Source: Rossellomorea aquimaris (GTDB lineage Bacteria > Bacillota > Bacilli > Bacillales > Bacillaceae_B). Taken from it: a stretch of 64,000 nucleotides of DNA. The DNA lies in NCBI RefSeq assembly GCF_008180865.1, contig NZ_VTEX01000002.1, positions 248,001-312,000 of the forward strand. Reading direction: 5' to 3'. Shown piece after piece: positions 25,313-34,208 of the stretch. The notes beneath the pieces were generated by a model, which saw nothing but the letters and a program-made list of their open reading frames with translations, did not search any database and had not been told where the DNA came from. A program made the position numbers and the translations under genes. The first letter of the stretch is position 1, and each line of letters begins with the position of its first letter.

Positions 25313-26992
25313 ATGTCCTATAAAAAAATAATATATCTCCTTTTATCTCTAACTTTCATTTTGATTACTCTAAACTATTTTTTTATCGAAAAAAATATGG
25401 ATCCGAATCATTCATCCCAAGAAGATTCCGCTCACACCGAAGAAGATGAGTCTTCATCTGGGTCTTCAATAAAAGAAGTCCTATCCGCTGCTAAAGAGGG
25501 AAAAGTGCCGAATATCCCCATCACAGCAGGGATGACACAGATGGATGAAATAACAGATAAATGGGGGAAACCAGACAATTCCGTTCAAACAGAAGCCGGG
25601 ATTTACCAAGATTTCTCCAATCATTCTACGACAGTCGGATCGAAAGATAACGTAATTTTTGATGTACGTTCCTTTGACCCTGTCCTGCAGCAGATTCGAC
25701 TCAATGACATTAAAGAAGTCAGTGGCAATCCCAATGCGACGAAATATTACCAGGATGCTTCACATGATCAGATCATTTTCATCTATGATGTGAATTCCTT
25801 TTACCAATTAAAATGGATATTGCCGAAACCATCGATTGAAAATAAGAATCCCAAAGTAGATCACATTTCGGTTATCGCTCAAGAGAAAGGGGATACTGGA
25901 GATTCAGATATCCTTTCTACTATGAGCCTGGAGGAAAAGGTCGGCCAAATGATCATAGCCGGTGTGAATGGGACTCAGGATGGTGAAAATACGAAAACCC
26001 TAATCCAGCAGCACAAAGTAGGGGGATTTATCTTCTTCTCAGATAATTTGTCAGGACCCCGTCAAACGGTCCAATTCCTTAATAAAATGAAAGCAGACAA
26101 CGTCAATAATCCATTACCACTCCTCTTAAGTGTCGACCAGGAAGGCGGTAAGGTCACAAGATTGCCAGGAGGGCTTGTGAACCTTCCTACAAATAAAAAG
26201 ATAGGAGCCTTAAACGATCCGAATATTTCATTTGAAGTGGGGACGATACTCGGAAAGGAATTAAAAGAGTATGGGTTCAACCTGAACTTTGCTCCCGTTC
26301 TAGACGTTAACAGTAACCCTGATAACCCGGTGATCGGCAATCGATCCTTTGGTGATAACCCTGATGTCGTCAGCGAATTAGGGATCCAAACAATGAAAGG
26401 TATTCAATCCGAGGGAATCCTTTCAACCATCAAGCACTTCCCTGGCCACGGGGATACTTCCGTAGATTCACACCTGGAGCTTCCTGTTGTCAACAAAAGC
26501 ATTCAAGAACTCGAATCCCTGGAACTGATTCCATTCAGGGAAGCCATCAACAGTGGAGCTGATCTCGTCATGGTTGCTCATATCCTGCTCCCCAAGATCG
26601 ATGACACATATCCATCGTCTTTATCCAAGAGCATCATCACAGACCTCTTACGCAAAAAGATGAACTACAACGGTACCGTGATCACTGATGATATGACCAT
26701 GAAAGCCATTACGAACAACTACGGGATGGGCCAAGCGACCGTTCAAGCCGTAAAAGCGGGCAGCGACCTGATCCTAATCGCCCATGACTTTAATAAAGCA
26801 CTCTCTGCAATTGAAGCACTTAAAAAGGCAGTCCAAAACGGGGAAATATCCGAAGGTCGAATTGACGCCAGCGTTAACCGAATCATTGAATTGAAAAGAG
26901 CATACAAGCTGGAGGATATCCAAACGGGAGAGGTTGACTTAACGAAGCTAAATCAATCGATTGAGTCCATTAAAAATAAAATCGAGCAATAA
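25313..26992 (+). CDS. DUF4309 (YjgB-like) domain fused to GH3 beta-N-acetylhexosaminidase (NagZ type)
   Basis: 559 residues. An N-terminal membrane anchor or uncleaved signal (about 5-26) and an acidic linker lead to a DUF4309/YjgB domain (about 50-190: ITAGMTQMDEITDKWGKPDN, VFDVRSFDP-like core). Residues about 205-535 are a GH3 catalytic domain: KVGQMIIAGVNG, LLLSVDQEGGKVTRLPGG, NFAPVLDVNSNPDNPVIGNR, the NagZ-specific KHFPGHGDTSVDSH with its catalytic His/Asp pair, and VITDDMTM. There is no C-terminal GH3 domain. It would remove terminal N-acetylglucosamine from peptidoglycan fragments outside the membrane. It is divergent from the germinant receptor operon. The start ATG follows AAAGGAAGAATCTT. 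Confidence 0.88.
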   Translation: MSYKKIIYLLLSLTFILITLNYFFIEKNMDPNHSSQEDSAHTEEDESSSGSSIKEVLSAAKEGKVPNIPITAGMTQMDEITDKWGKPDNSVQTEAGIYQDFSNHSTTVGSKDNVIFDVRSFDPVLQQIRLNDIKEVSGNPNATKYYQDASHDQIIFIYDVNSFYQLKWILPKPSIENKNPKVDHISVIAQEKGDTGDSDILSTMSLEEKVGQMIIAGVNGTQDGENTKTLIQQHKVGGFIFFSDNLSGPRQTVQFLNKMKADNVNNPLPLLLSVDQEGGKVTRLPGGLVNLPTNKKIGALNDPNISFEVGTILGKELKEYGFNLNFAPVLDVNSNPDNPVIGNRSFGDNPDVVSELGIQTMKGIQSEGILSTIKHFPGHGDTSVDSHLELPVVNKSIQELESLELIPFREAINSGADLVMVAHILLPKIDDTYPSSLSKSIITDLLRKKMNYNGTVITDDMTMKAITNNYGMGQATVQAVKAGSDLILIAHDFNKALSAIEALKKAVQNGEISEGRIDASVNRIIELKRAYKLEDIQTGEVDLTKLNQSIESIKNKIEQ

Positions 26993-27040
26993 AAGAAGAG
27001 GTTGTCTAATAAGGCATAATTTGAAAAATGATCAAAGTCA

Positions 27041-27080
27041 AAAAGCCAAGAATGCTGACCCAATAGCATCCTTGGCTTTT
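27041..27080. terminator. Terminator after the NagZ gene
   Basis: Stem AAAAGCCAAG.ATGCT / AGCATCCTTGGCTTTT with T run on the plus strand and A run on the other side, between convergent genes. Confidence 0.85.
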
Positions 27081-27148
27081 CTTTTCCAAGATTTTGTGTT
27101 GTATCCCTCTTTGGAAAGAATAGGCACGTCATCTTTCCCAGAAGAACT

Positions 27149-27162
27149 AGGTGCCTGTACCA
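27149..27162. repeat. Degenerate AGGTGCCTGTACC element at a stop codon
   Basis: Resembles the GGTGCCTGTCCCC half-element at 30553-30571 and lies exactly at the stop of the symporter gene; with AGGCAC at 27122 it can form a small stem. Confidence 0.5.
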
Positions 27163-28632
27163 CTAGGATCCTATATTGCGATACTCCTCAGCAATCCTGA
27201 TACTCTTTTGCTGAGTGAAAACACTGACCGCGATGACGATGACGATGTTGCAGATCAATCCAAGAATACCTGCATGGATGTCGAACGGTGTAGATTCTGC
27301 GACTAATTGATAATAGTAGTTGACGAATGTACCTACGACGAGTCCAGTGATGACAGCCGGTCCGGTTACTCTTTTCGAATAGAGAGCTCCGTATACCCCG
27401 GGTGCGAATTGAACGATGGAACCATAGGCTCCGAGCAATAAGGCGATGAGTCCCTGCCCCCCGAATACGGTGATAAAGTAAGCAAGTCCCCCGACCACAA
27501 ACACACCGATTCTCATCAGTAGCAATGTGGTTTTATCAGAAATGTCCGGTTTTACATTCTTAATGACCCCGTCCGTAAATTCCAGCGAGGCACTATGGGT
27601 GATGGCATCTGCCGTAGACATGGCAGCCGCTAACGCTCCTGCGCCTACAAGTCCGTAAACCCAGCCGGGAAGGCTAAGGACGGTGGTTATCAGGTAAGGA
27701 AGGATTTCATCCGGTGCTCCAATGTCAGCTGGATTGACTACATTCACTGCAGAAAAGCCAACAAATAATAGCGGGATAAGGAACAGGGCAAAGATCGGAT
27801 ACACCAATACGGTTTTCTTAATCGTTCGTGCATTGGATGCATATGACTTTGAAAATAGGTGTGGCCACATTAAGAACCCTATGAGAGAGACGAGAATCGT
27901 GGTCGTATACGCTGTCCCTGACATGGCAGACCCTTCATTCCCGATTTCAAAAAAGGCAGGATTGTCCTGAACGAGGTTGGTAAACATCCCACCCACGCTG
28001 TCGTGGAGCTTATTTACAATCGCAAGGCCGACTACCCAGGAGATGACGATCATTAAGATCCCCTGGAACACGTCAGACCATGCCGCTGCCCTCAATCCAC
28101 CTGTTGCAACATAGATGACTACGATTCCATACGCGAGCAGGGCTCCGAGCCAAAGAGGAATACGTCCTTCAGTCATGATATTGAAGATGTAGGCCATCCC
28201 TTTCATCTGCGTGGCAAGGTATTGAATCGAAGCGAGTAACGCAATCACCCCGATTAAGATGGGCAGCGTCTTTCCTCCGTACCGTTTTTTCATAAAGCCG
28301 GAAACCGTGTAAATATTGAATTTACGGCCGATTTTCCCGATTTTCGGACCGATGATGTACCATGGGAGGATCGCAAAAGCGGTATACGTTAAAATATAAA
28401 GTGCGGGTGCTCCTTTGGAATAAGCCCACCCCGGTGCGCCAAGAAATGAAAAGGCACTGAACACAGCCCCTCCCATCAGGAACCACATTACAACCAGACC
28501 GAGACCTCCGCCAGCAACGGTAAACTCATCTAATGAATGTTTATCATGACCTCTTCCTGCCATCACACCAACTACAAGTGCAATCACAAGGTAGCCGATC
28601 ATCATGATCATTGCAATCTGCCAATCTGCCAT
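27163..28632 (-). CDS. Sodium:solute symporter (SSS family)
   Basis: 489 residues, about 13 membrane segments. Family signposts are SLDEFTVAGGGLGLVVMWFL at the N-terminus, GGLRAAAWSDVFQGILMIVI (the SSS core motif) and GAGALAAAMSTADAITHSAS. Substrate specificity cannot be read, but its operon partners are hydrolases of amide or carbamoyl compounds, so it probably imports their substrate or product with Na+. Its ATG overlaps the stop of the DUF3311 gene (TAATG); DUF3311-SSS pairs are a recurring two-component symporter arrangement. Confidence 0.9.
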   Translation of the reverse strand: MADWQIAMIMMIGYLVIALVVGVMAGRGHDKHSLDEFTVAGGGLGLVVMWFLMGGAVFSAFSFLGAPGWAYSKGAPALYILTYTAFAILPWYIIGPKIGKIGRKFNIYTVSGFMKKRYGGKTLPILIGVIALLASIQYLATQMKGMAYIFNIMTEGRIPLWLGALLAYGIVVIYVATGGLRAAAWSDVFQGILMIVISWVVGLAIVNKLHDSVGGMFTNLVQDNPAFFEIGNEGSAMSGTAYTTTILVSLIGFLMWPHLFSKSYASNARTIKKTVLVYPIFALFLIPLLFVGFSAVNVVNPADIGAPDEILPYLITTVLSLPGWVYGLVGAGALAAAMSTADAITHSASLEFTDGVIKNVKPDISDKTTLLLMRIGVFVVGGLAYFITVFGGQGLIALLLGAYGSIVQFAPGVYGALYSKRVTGPAVITGLVVGTFVNYYYQLVAESTPFDIHAGILGLICNIVIVIAVSVFTQQKSIRIAEEYRNIGS

Positions 28633-28853
28633 TAATGGACCTCCTCTTCATCTTTATCTGGATCTATTCGATAGAGTATAAGAACGATTAAAAAGGTAAT
28701 GATAATCCATAAAATCACCCAGAATATCGAAAACGGCATCCCCATGATGATCGGAGTTGCCCTGTTTCCAATTGAAAACAAAGGGAAAATCAATAGAAGA
28801 AACGGTAAAATCAGAGACAGGCAATAGATTTTCGTAAACTTGCTTTTACTCAT
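28632..28853 (-). CDS. DUF3311 small membrane protein, symporter partner
   Basis: 73 residues, two membrane segments (about 10-30 and 38-60) and an acidic C-terminus (PDKDEEEVH). The layout and the position immediately upstream of an SSS symporter match DUF3311/YhjC-type proteins, which are thought to act as the small subunit of the symporter. Overlaps both neighbours (ATGA with the amidohydrolase, TAATG with the symporter). Confidence 0.85.
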   Translation of the reverse strand: MSKSKFTKIYCLSLILPFLLLIFPLFSIGNRATPIIMGMPFSIFWVILWIIITFLIVLILYRIDPDKDEEEVH

Positions 28854-30460
28854 ATGACACCCTCCTTTTTTGCTGCATATTCCACTTTTCCATCAAGGAT
28901 CGTTAACTCTACTTTTAACTCTCTTAATCTTTCAGGTTCACAGTGTAAAATCGATTCATTCAACACAACCAGATCGGCAAGCTTCCCAGCTTCAATACTG
29001 CCTTTAATGGTCTCTTCAAAGCTCGCATATGCACCATTCCAAGTATAGGCCCTAATTGCTTCCTCTATAGTGATTCGTTGCCGGCCACCTATCACTTCAC
29101 CTGATTTACTCATGCGAGTGACAGCTGAGTAAATCCCGTGGAGCGGATCCACGATGGTGATGGGACTGTCAGAGCCGATGGCAAAAGGAATCTGTGCTTC
29201 TGAAAAGCTCGTTAAGGGGAACATGACGTCGACCCGTTCTCCATAATCCTTCAAGTATCCGTCACCGAATTCATAGATGAAGGCTGGATTTGGTATCGGA
29301 ACAATCTCCAACTCTTTTATCTGTTGAATGAGGTCCGGCGGGGTCATGCCGGAATGTTCAATGCGGTGACGATGATTTTCACGGGAATGTCGCTCAAGAG
29401 CATGACGAATGGCTCCGATCATCATTTCAACCGCTTTGTCCCCGATGGCATGCGCGGTGATTTGCCATCCCGATTCATGCGCTTTTCCGAGGCACTCATT
29501 TATTTCTTCCTGGTTCAAATATAAAATGCCTGAGTCATCCGGATTGCTCGTGTAGACCTCCCTCGTCTTGGCTGTCGGACCACTGCTGCTTCCATCGATA
29601 AACACTTTGGCAGGCCCGATTTTCATCCACTCATCCCCAAGGCCTGTCCCGATTCCGCTTTCCAGACCTTTCTCCACCATTTCTACAGAATCATGCAGCG
29701 AGCCGTATAGTGCATAGACCCTCTGCTTTACTCTCTTTGCTCCTACTGCTTTTTGAAGGAATCGAATATGTTCTGGCCCATATCCCCCGGCATCATGGAC
29801 ACTCGTAATTCCATTTTCCAAATAATCCTGGGAAGCGAGGGTCAATCCCTGCTCCACTTCCTCTTCAGAATAATTGGCTGTAAGAAACATGTTCATATGT
29901 GCGGCTTCTAACAGCAGTCCGGTTAATTTGCCGTTTTCACGGCCGTATTTCCCTCCATTCGGATCTTCTGTTTCAGGATAAATACCCGCAAGCTCCAGCG
30001 CTTTCGAATTCACGCAGGATATGTGCCCGCATGTCCGAACCACAATGATCGGGTGCTCGGTGGAAACCTGATCTAGATCCCACCGAGTTATGTGCCTTCC
30101 CTCTTTAAGGGTGTTTTGGTTATAACCCCAGCCCCGTATCCATTCCCCTTTTGGAGTCAATCGTGCTTTCTCCTTCAACTTCCCGAGGAGTTCTTTTATA
30201 CTCCCTGCCTCCTTACCGTTCACCCCGAGCTTATTGGTTCCGTAAAGTTCGAGGTGGGCATGGGCGTCAATAAAGCCGGGCAGGAGACTTCTTCCCTCCA
30301 AGTTCACAATCGTCGTTCCTTCACCTGCATATCGCAAAATTTCTTCATTCGTGCCGACTGCGAGTATTTTATTATCCTGAATGGCAACCGCTTCTTTCAC
30401 GGAAAATTCAGAATTCACAGTGACCACTTCTCCGTTTATGAAGAGCATCGTCGCTCTCAA
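28850..30460 (-). CDS. YtcJ-like metal-dependent amidohydrolase
   Basis: About 536 residues; amidohydrolase_3 family. Metal-site motifs include LPGFIDAHAHLELYG near residue 65, the mid-domain TAHAIGDKAVEMMI, HRIEHSGMT and a late aspartate in FAIGSDSPIT. TTG 30460 (after GGGAGGTGATCG) or ATG 30448 is the start. It lies between an M20 amidase and a transporter, which suggests sequential cleavage of an imported amide, hydantoin or formamide. The exact substrate of this large family cannot be predicted from sequence. Confidence 0.85.
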   Translation of the reverse strand: MRATMLFINGEVVTVNSEFSVKEAVAIQDNKILAVGTNEEILRYAGEGTTIVNLEGRSLLPGFIDAHAHLELYGTNKLGVNGKEAGSIKELLGKLKEKARLTPKGEWIRGWGYNQNTLKEGRHITRWDLDQVSTEHPIIVVRTCGHISCVNSKALELAGIYPETEDPNGGKYGRENGKLTGLLLEAAHMNMFLTANYSEEEVEQGLTLASQDYLENGITSVHDAGGYGPEHIRFLQKAVGAKRVKQRVYALYGSLHDSVEMVEKGLESGIGTGLGDEWMKIGPAKVFIDGSSSGPTAKTREVYTSNPDDSGILYLNQEEINECLGKAHESGWQITAHAIGDKAVEMMIGAIRHALERHSRENHRHRIEHSGMTPPDLIQQIKELEIVPIPNPAFIYEFGDGYLKDYGERVDVMFPLTSFSEAQIPFAIGSDSPITIVDPLHGIYSAVTRMSKSGEVIGGRQRITIEEAIRAYTWNGAYASFEETIKGSIEAGKLADLVVLNESILHCEPERLRELKVELTILDGKVEYAAKKEGVI

Positions 30461-30476
30461 ACGATCACCTCCCAAA

Positions 30477-30505
30477 CGGGACAGAGGGACAGGTCCCTCG
30501 TCCCG
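30477..30505. repeat. GGACAGG-family palindrome in the operon
   Basis: CGGGACAGAGGGAC / GTCCCTCGTCCCG, nearly perfect inverted repeat of 29 bases between the M20 amidase stop and the YtcJ start. Related to elements at 30553-30571 and 50296-50387. Confidence 0.7.
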
Positions 30506-30513
30506 GTATTCTC

Positions 30514-31803
30514 TTACTTTTCATGAACAGCAGCAGAGCCGTCTTTTGGGGTAAGGTGCCTGTCCCCATCTCCTTGACAAACCCTCAATGCCGTTGCATA
30601 TAGGAGCTCGACTCCTTTTTCAATATCATCCATTTCCGCAAACTCCAGGGGATTGTGGCTGATACCTTTTTCGCAGCGGACGAAGATCATCCCGTAATCG
30701 CTGATATAAGACATGAATAAGGCATCATGGAAAGGCCCGCTCATCAAGGTCGGTGAATCAAGTCCAAGCTTTTCATCTTCCTCTCTCATAATGTTCTTGA
30801 TCCAGTCTGCACAATATCTTGGCTCGCTCCGGGTATCTTCTTTGATCTCATATTTAAGGTTGTAACCGATTGCCGTCTCTTCAATGATTTGATAGAGTTT
30901 TTCCTCGAGTTTCGTGCGCGCTTCTACGTCTATATCTCGAAGGTCTACGGTGAACTCCACCTTTTCGGCAATGATATTTCTTGAGTTCGGGAACACCTGC
31001 ATGCTGCCAACCGTTCCGACCGTTGTTTCGGTACCTTCTTTTTTAACCAGTTCATCGAATTTCCGAATGGTTTCCGACGCCCCGACAAGGGCATCCTGCC
31101 TCATCGTCATCGGCACGGAACCCGCATGACCTGCGAATCCTTCGAGTGTAACCGTCAGCCAGATCGGTCCGGAGATGCCTGAAACAATTCCGACTGGTTT
31201 TCCCTTTTCCTCAAGGACCGGCCCCTGTTCAATATGTAACTCCAGAAACGCTGCGATATCACCTTTTTGGTATACAGGACTTGCAGTTACATCCGGCTCT
31301 ACACCGAATTCCTTCAACGCCTCTCTTCTCGTAACGCCCTGCTTGTCTTTGCGGTCCAGTTCACCTTCCTCCAGCATCCCGGCTATAGCCCGCACTCCAA
31401 ATACTCCTTTGTTAAACCTGCAGCCCTCTTCATCGGAAAAACAAATCACTTCAATGGTCCGGTCCGGGACGATTCCATTGTCCTTCATTGAGTGAACCAC
31501 TTCGACCGCTCCCAGTGCCCCGGCTGTCCCGTCGAATCTTCCTCCATATGGCTGGGAATCAATGTGTGAGCCCAGCATAAGAATCGGCTTATCCTTGTCG
31601 GCACCTTCTATCCTTCCAATCAAATTCCCGAAGCCGTCAATCTTTGTCGTTAAACCTGCTTCTTCCATCCAGCCTTTCACCACTTCCACCGCCATGCGAT
31701 CCTCCTTGGAATGGGCCAAACGGCAAACGCCTGTCTCCCCGATCTTCCCGATTTCTGCTAACTCCTCTAGATGACGCTTTAATCTTTCTCGATTAATTGA
31801 CAT
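30514..31803 (-). CDS. M20-family amidohydrolase (allantoate / N-carbamoyl-L-amino acid hydrolase type)
   Basis: 429 residues. Two-zinc M20 motifs are present: GSHIDSQPYGGRFDG (about 80-95), the catalytic FSDEEGCRF (about 127), and ELHIEQGP (about 192), the last characteristic of the Zn-dependent N-carbamoyl/allantoate/ureido hydrolase subfamily (HyuC, AllC). It removes the carbamoyl or ureido group to leave an amino acid, CO2 and ammonia. First gene of the four-gene operon. The last ~17 residues (QGDGDRHLTPKDGSAAVHEK region) are unlike the family and are encoded by an inserted GGTGCCTGTCCCC element; see findings. Confidence 0.9.
   Translation of the reverse strand: MSINRERLKRHLEELAEIGKIGETGVCRLAHSKEDRMAVEVVKGWMEEAGLTTKIDGFGNLIGRIEGADKDKPILMLGSHIDSQPYGGRFDGTAGALGAVEVVHSMKDNGIVPDRTIEVICFSDEEGCRFNKGVFGVRAIAGMLEEGELDRKDKQGVTRREALKEFGVEPDVTASPVYQKGDIAAFLELHIEQGPVLEEKGKPVGIVSGISGPIWLTVTLEGFAGHAGSVPMTMRQDALVGASETIRKFDELVKKEGTETTVGTVGSMQVFPNSRNIIAEKVEFTVDLRDIDVEARTKLEEKLYQIIEETAIGYNLKYEIKEDTRSEPRYCADWIKNIMREEDEKLGLDSPTLMSGPFHDALFMSYISDYGMIFVRCEKGISHNPLEFAEMDDIEKGVELLYATALRVCQGDGDRHLTPKDGSAAVHEK
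30553..30571. repeat. GGTGCCTGTCCCC element inside the 3' end of the M20 gene
   Basis: AAGGTGCCTGTCCCCAT is read through in frame and supplies GDGDRHL near the C-terminus. The same element in the same frame ends the EamA protein at 50337. Confidence 0.75.
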
Positions 31804-31871
31804 AGAATCACCCTTTATTTCATTTTTTATTTGCTTATTTTAAGTTTATTTTGAAAAGGCTTGTTTATCAT

Positions 31872-31886
31872 TAGACACGATGTCTA
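31872..31886. promoter_or_regulatory. Candidate operator upstream of the M20/YtcJ operon
   Basis: TAGACA CGA TGTCTA, a perfect palindrome with 3-base centre, 70 bases upstream of the first start codon in AT-rich promoter-like sequence. The cognate regulator is not evident; no regulator gene is in the operon. Confidence 0.45.
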
Positions 31887-32148
31887 TAAAAGAACTTGCG
31901 ATTTGTACAGAATGTCAAATAGAATGAAATTTCAGAAAAATAATCAGAGACTTCTATTCCCTGAATACCGGACACTCTCCCCCCTTCGACACCCACTCCC
32001 CTATTTAGACTAGTTTCTAGAACATTTTCACTTAATCCTGCCAGTCTTTTGAAAATGAAGCGATTGACTCAGTGGTTTTCAAAAAAACAGCTTCCCTTTT
32101 GAAGACAAGTTCCCTTTCCTGCTGTCAATTACTTGCGAAGGAGAACAT

Positions 32149-32235
32149 AATCCGGCCGAAATACGCATTAATCCAGCCAAAATCCTGATAAATCCGGCCG
32201 TTTTTGAAAAAAACCCGGCCAATTTACATAAATTG
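32149..32235. repeat. Array of four 21-bp-spaced TCCGGCC cores
   Basis: Cores at 32151 (TCCGGCC), 32172 (TCCAGCC), 32193 (TCCGGCC) and 32214 (CCCGGCC), each preceded by AA/AAT, exactly 21 bases apart. The spacers are AT-rich and unrelated. It lies beyond the tauE terminator, in the 570-bp gap upstream of the M20 operon. Confidence 0.8.
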
Positions 32236-32255
32236 CAAAACACATCATTAACCGC

Positions 32256-32300
32256 ACAAAAAAATAGAGAGGCCACTCGCTATGCGAATGATCTCTCTAC
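32256..32300 (-). terminator. Terminator downstream of tauE
   Basis: Minus-strand stem AGAGAGATCATTCGC / GCGAGTGGCCTCTCT (three mismatches or G-U pairs) followed by ATTTTTTT; about 80 bases after the stop. Confidence 0.8.
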
Positions 32301-32377
32301 TTCGATATGCATCTCATCGTCAAACCTACGAACATGCTTCAACCACTTGCTCAACCGACTTTCAGCTTTCAACCAGA

Positions 32378-33226
32378 TCACTGATTCACTGCTCTCTTGG
32401 TTCGCTGCTGTGAATAAATCAGTATTCCAAAGAAAACGAGCACGGATGTCAAGATCAGTCCGAGTGAGACAGAGGAAATGGATAACATCTTGAAAATCAC
32501 GCTGACCGCGACCACCATGTACAAAACAGCCAGCATCTTTTTTACAGACACACCTGAAAATCGTTTCAGCTGAATTGAGCCTATCGGGGTTCCGATCAAG
32601 GCTCCGATGATCAACATGATTCCGTGACGAAAATCGAGTGCTTCCCCCGCATACAGGTACGAGCCGATTCCCGATAACACGATGATGGATGCTGCCGATA
32701 TGCTGGTTCCGATCGCTTTGTTGAGATCAAGCTTCAGCCATTTCGAGAGGAGCGGGGTCATGACAAATCCACCGCTGACTCCCATAAGAGACGAGATGAC
32801 ACCAGTGAAAAGTCCGATCAATGGAGCCGCAGATACTCCTTTCGCTTTCGCTTCCTTTTGTCGTTTGCTTAAAAACTGATAAGAAAACCAGCTTAATATT
32901 CCAATATAGACAATGGAGATGACAGTAGAAGCTCCATTGATTGGATCGAGCCATTTTACAAATGGCACGGTGATGACTGACCCTATCACCCCGAACATCC
33001 CGAGGATAACCGCTAATTTCCCATTTACATTTTTTAACCGAATGTGTGACATTGTCCCAGTCACAGTCGATCCCAATGTCAGCATTAAGGATAGAACGAT
33101 CGCCTGGCTCGGTTCGTAGCCAAGTACAAGTAAGGTTGGCGTCAGGACAATCCCGCCTCCAATACCAAAGAAACCGGAAATGATACCGATGACTGCACCA
33201 CCTATGATAAATAAAAACCATTCCAT
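32378..33226 (-). CDS. TauE/SafE-family sulfite/organosulfonate exporter-like permease
   Basis: About 282 residues with eight predicted membrane segments and the family's twin glycine-rich motifs: FFGIGGGIVLTPTLLVLGYEP near the N-terminus and SLMGVSGGFVMTPLLSKW in the second half. Start either ATG 33226 or a GTG four codons upstream; AAGGAA lies between plausible spacings. Members move sulfite, sulfoacetate, sulfonates or other anions. The divergent LysR regulator at 33330 probably controls it. Confidence 0.87.
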   Translation of the reverse strand: MEWFLFIIGGAVIGIISGFFGIGGGIVLTPTLLVLGYEPSQAIVLSLMLTLGSTVTGTMSHIRLKNVNGKLAVILGMFGVIGSVITVPFVKWLDPINGASTVISIVYIGILSWFSYQFLSKRQKEAKAKGVSAAPLIGLFTGVISSLMGVSGGFVMTPLLSKWLKLDLNKAIGTSISAASIIVLSGIGSYLYAGEALDFRHGIMLIIGALIGTPIGSIQLKRFSGVSVKKMLAVLYMVVAVSVIFKMLSISSVSLGLILTSVLVFFGILIYSQQRTKRAVNQ

Positions 33227-33303
33227 TTTGTTGGTCACTTCCTTCGTCTAACATTATACATTTCCTTAAGCTATAATAGAAATGAATTATAATAATGTAG
33301 ACT

Positions 33304-33318
33304 ATTACGTTTTGTAAT
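33304..33318. promoter_or_regulatory. LysR-type operator candidate
   Basis: ATTAC GTTTT GTAAT fits the T-N11-A dyad of LysR regulators. It lies in the 90-bp gap between the divergent exporter and regulator genes, just ahead of the lysR ribosome binding site, so negative autoregulation is plausible. Confidence 0.55.
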
Positions 33319-33329
33319 GGAGGGACCGT

Positions 33330-34169
33330 ATGCAATTAGACTGGATTCGAACTTTTGTCACTCTCGCCCAGCTTCAGCATTTTACGAAAACAAGTGAATT
33401 CCTGAATATGTCCCAACCGACCGTCAGTGTCCATATCAAGAAATTGGAACATTCATTAGGAGTTGAACTCATCTACCGCTCCTCTACCAATCAGTCTTTT
33501 CAATTAACACCTGCAGGGCTTGAGGTGTTTGAACAAGGAAAAAAGATGTTGGAACTGTGGAGGGAGATGGAACAGGTCACACAAAAGACTGAGAAAATTC
33601 TATTACGTATAGGGGCCACTCACACCGTCAGTGACGTACTTCTTCCCGACTTTGTCAAGAAAATAAAGGTCCTTTATCCACACGTCCGCCTTCAGCTGAT
33701 GATCCACAATCATGAAACCATTGTGGAGGCACTGAATCACCATGACCTTGATCTCGCCCTTGTGGAGGGAACGCGTGGACTGGAACCCTTTCAATTGGAA
33801 GTAATCAGCCGGGACGAACTGCGTTTCTTCGCTAGTATCCGCATGAAACTGCACACTTCTCCCCTCATACTCAGGGAAATCGGATCTGGAACAAGGGAAT
33901 ATGCCGACGATTTTCTGAGATCCGAACGAATCGTGCCCATAGAAATCCTTGAAGCAAGCAGTCATTACTTAATCAAGCAGCTCGCAGTAAGGGGACTGGG
34001 GATTGCATTTCTATCAACCTCAATGGTCAAAGATGAAGTTTTTCAAGGAAAGCTTGTTCCAATTGATCCTTATGTGATTTACCGGCCATTTTATGCCGTA
34101 TATCCCGAAAATACAAAATCCGGCTCAATCGTAAGGGAATTAGTCGGGTTGATTGAGAGTCCTTCTTAA
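33330..34169 (+). CDS. LysR-family transcriptional regulator
   Basis: 279 residues. N-terminal winged HTH (about 1-60: IRTFVTLAQLQHFTKTSEFL, SQPTVSVHIKKLE) with the LysR linker helix, then a two-lobe effector-binding domain (about 90-279; TVSDVLLPDFVKKIKVLYP at its start). GGAGGG precedes ATG 33330. Divergent from the TauE-like exporter, its probable target, perhaps sensing a sulfur metabolite as CysL does; effector not predictable. A GAGGGACGGACC palindrome begins 4 bases after the stop. Confidence 0.9.
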   Translation: MQLDWIRTFVTLAQLQHFTKTSEFLNMSQPTVSVHIKKLEHSLGVELIYRSSTNQSFQLTPAGLEVFEQGKKMLELWREMEQVTQKTEKILLRIGATHTVSDVLLPDFVKKIKVLYPHVRLQLMIHNHETIVEALNHHDLDLALVEGTRGLEPFQLEVISRDELRFFASIRMKLHTSPLILREIGSGTREYADDFLRSERIVPIEILEASSHYLIKQLAVRGLGIAFLSTSMVKDEVFQGKLVPIDPYVIYRPFYAVYPENTKSGSIVRELVGLIESPS

Positions 34170-34172
34170 CAT

Positions 34173-34208
34173 AGGGACGGACCTTCGCTAAGCTGAAGGT
34201 CCGTCCCT
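34173..34208. repeat. GAGGGACGGACC palindrome, copy 2
   Basis: AGGGACGGACCTTC / GAAGGTCCGTCCCT around an 8-base loop, 4 bases after the lysR stop and followed by a T run, so it can act as its terminator. Confidence 0.9.

Noticed and set aside
32079-32276. Minus-strand ORF with AGF/AGL heptads over the 21-bp array
   Set aside because: The peptide periodicity follows automatically from a 21-bp DNA period. It has no ribosome binding site, and the other arrays contain 20-bp steps that break the frame, so coding does not explain the family.
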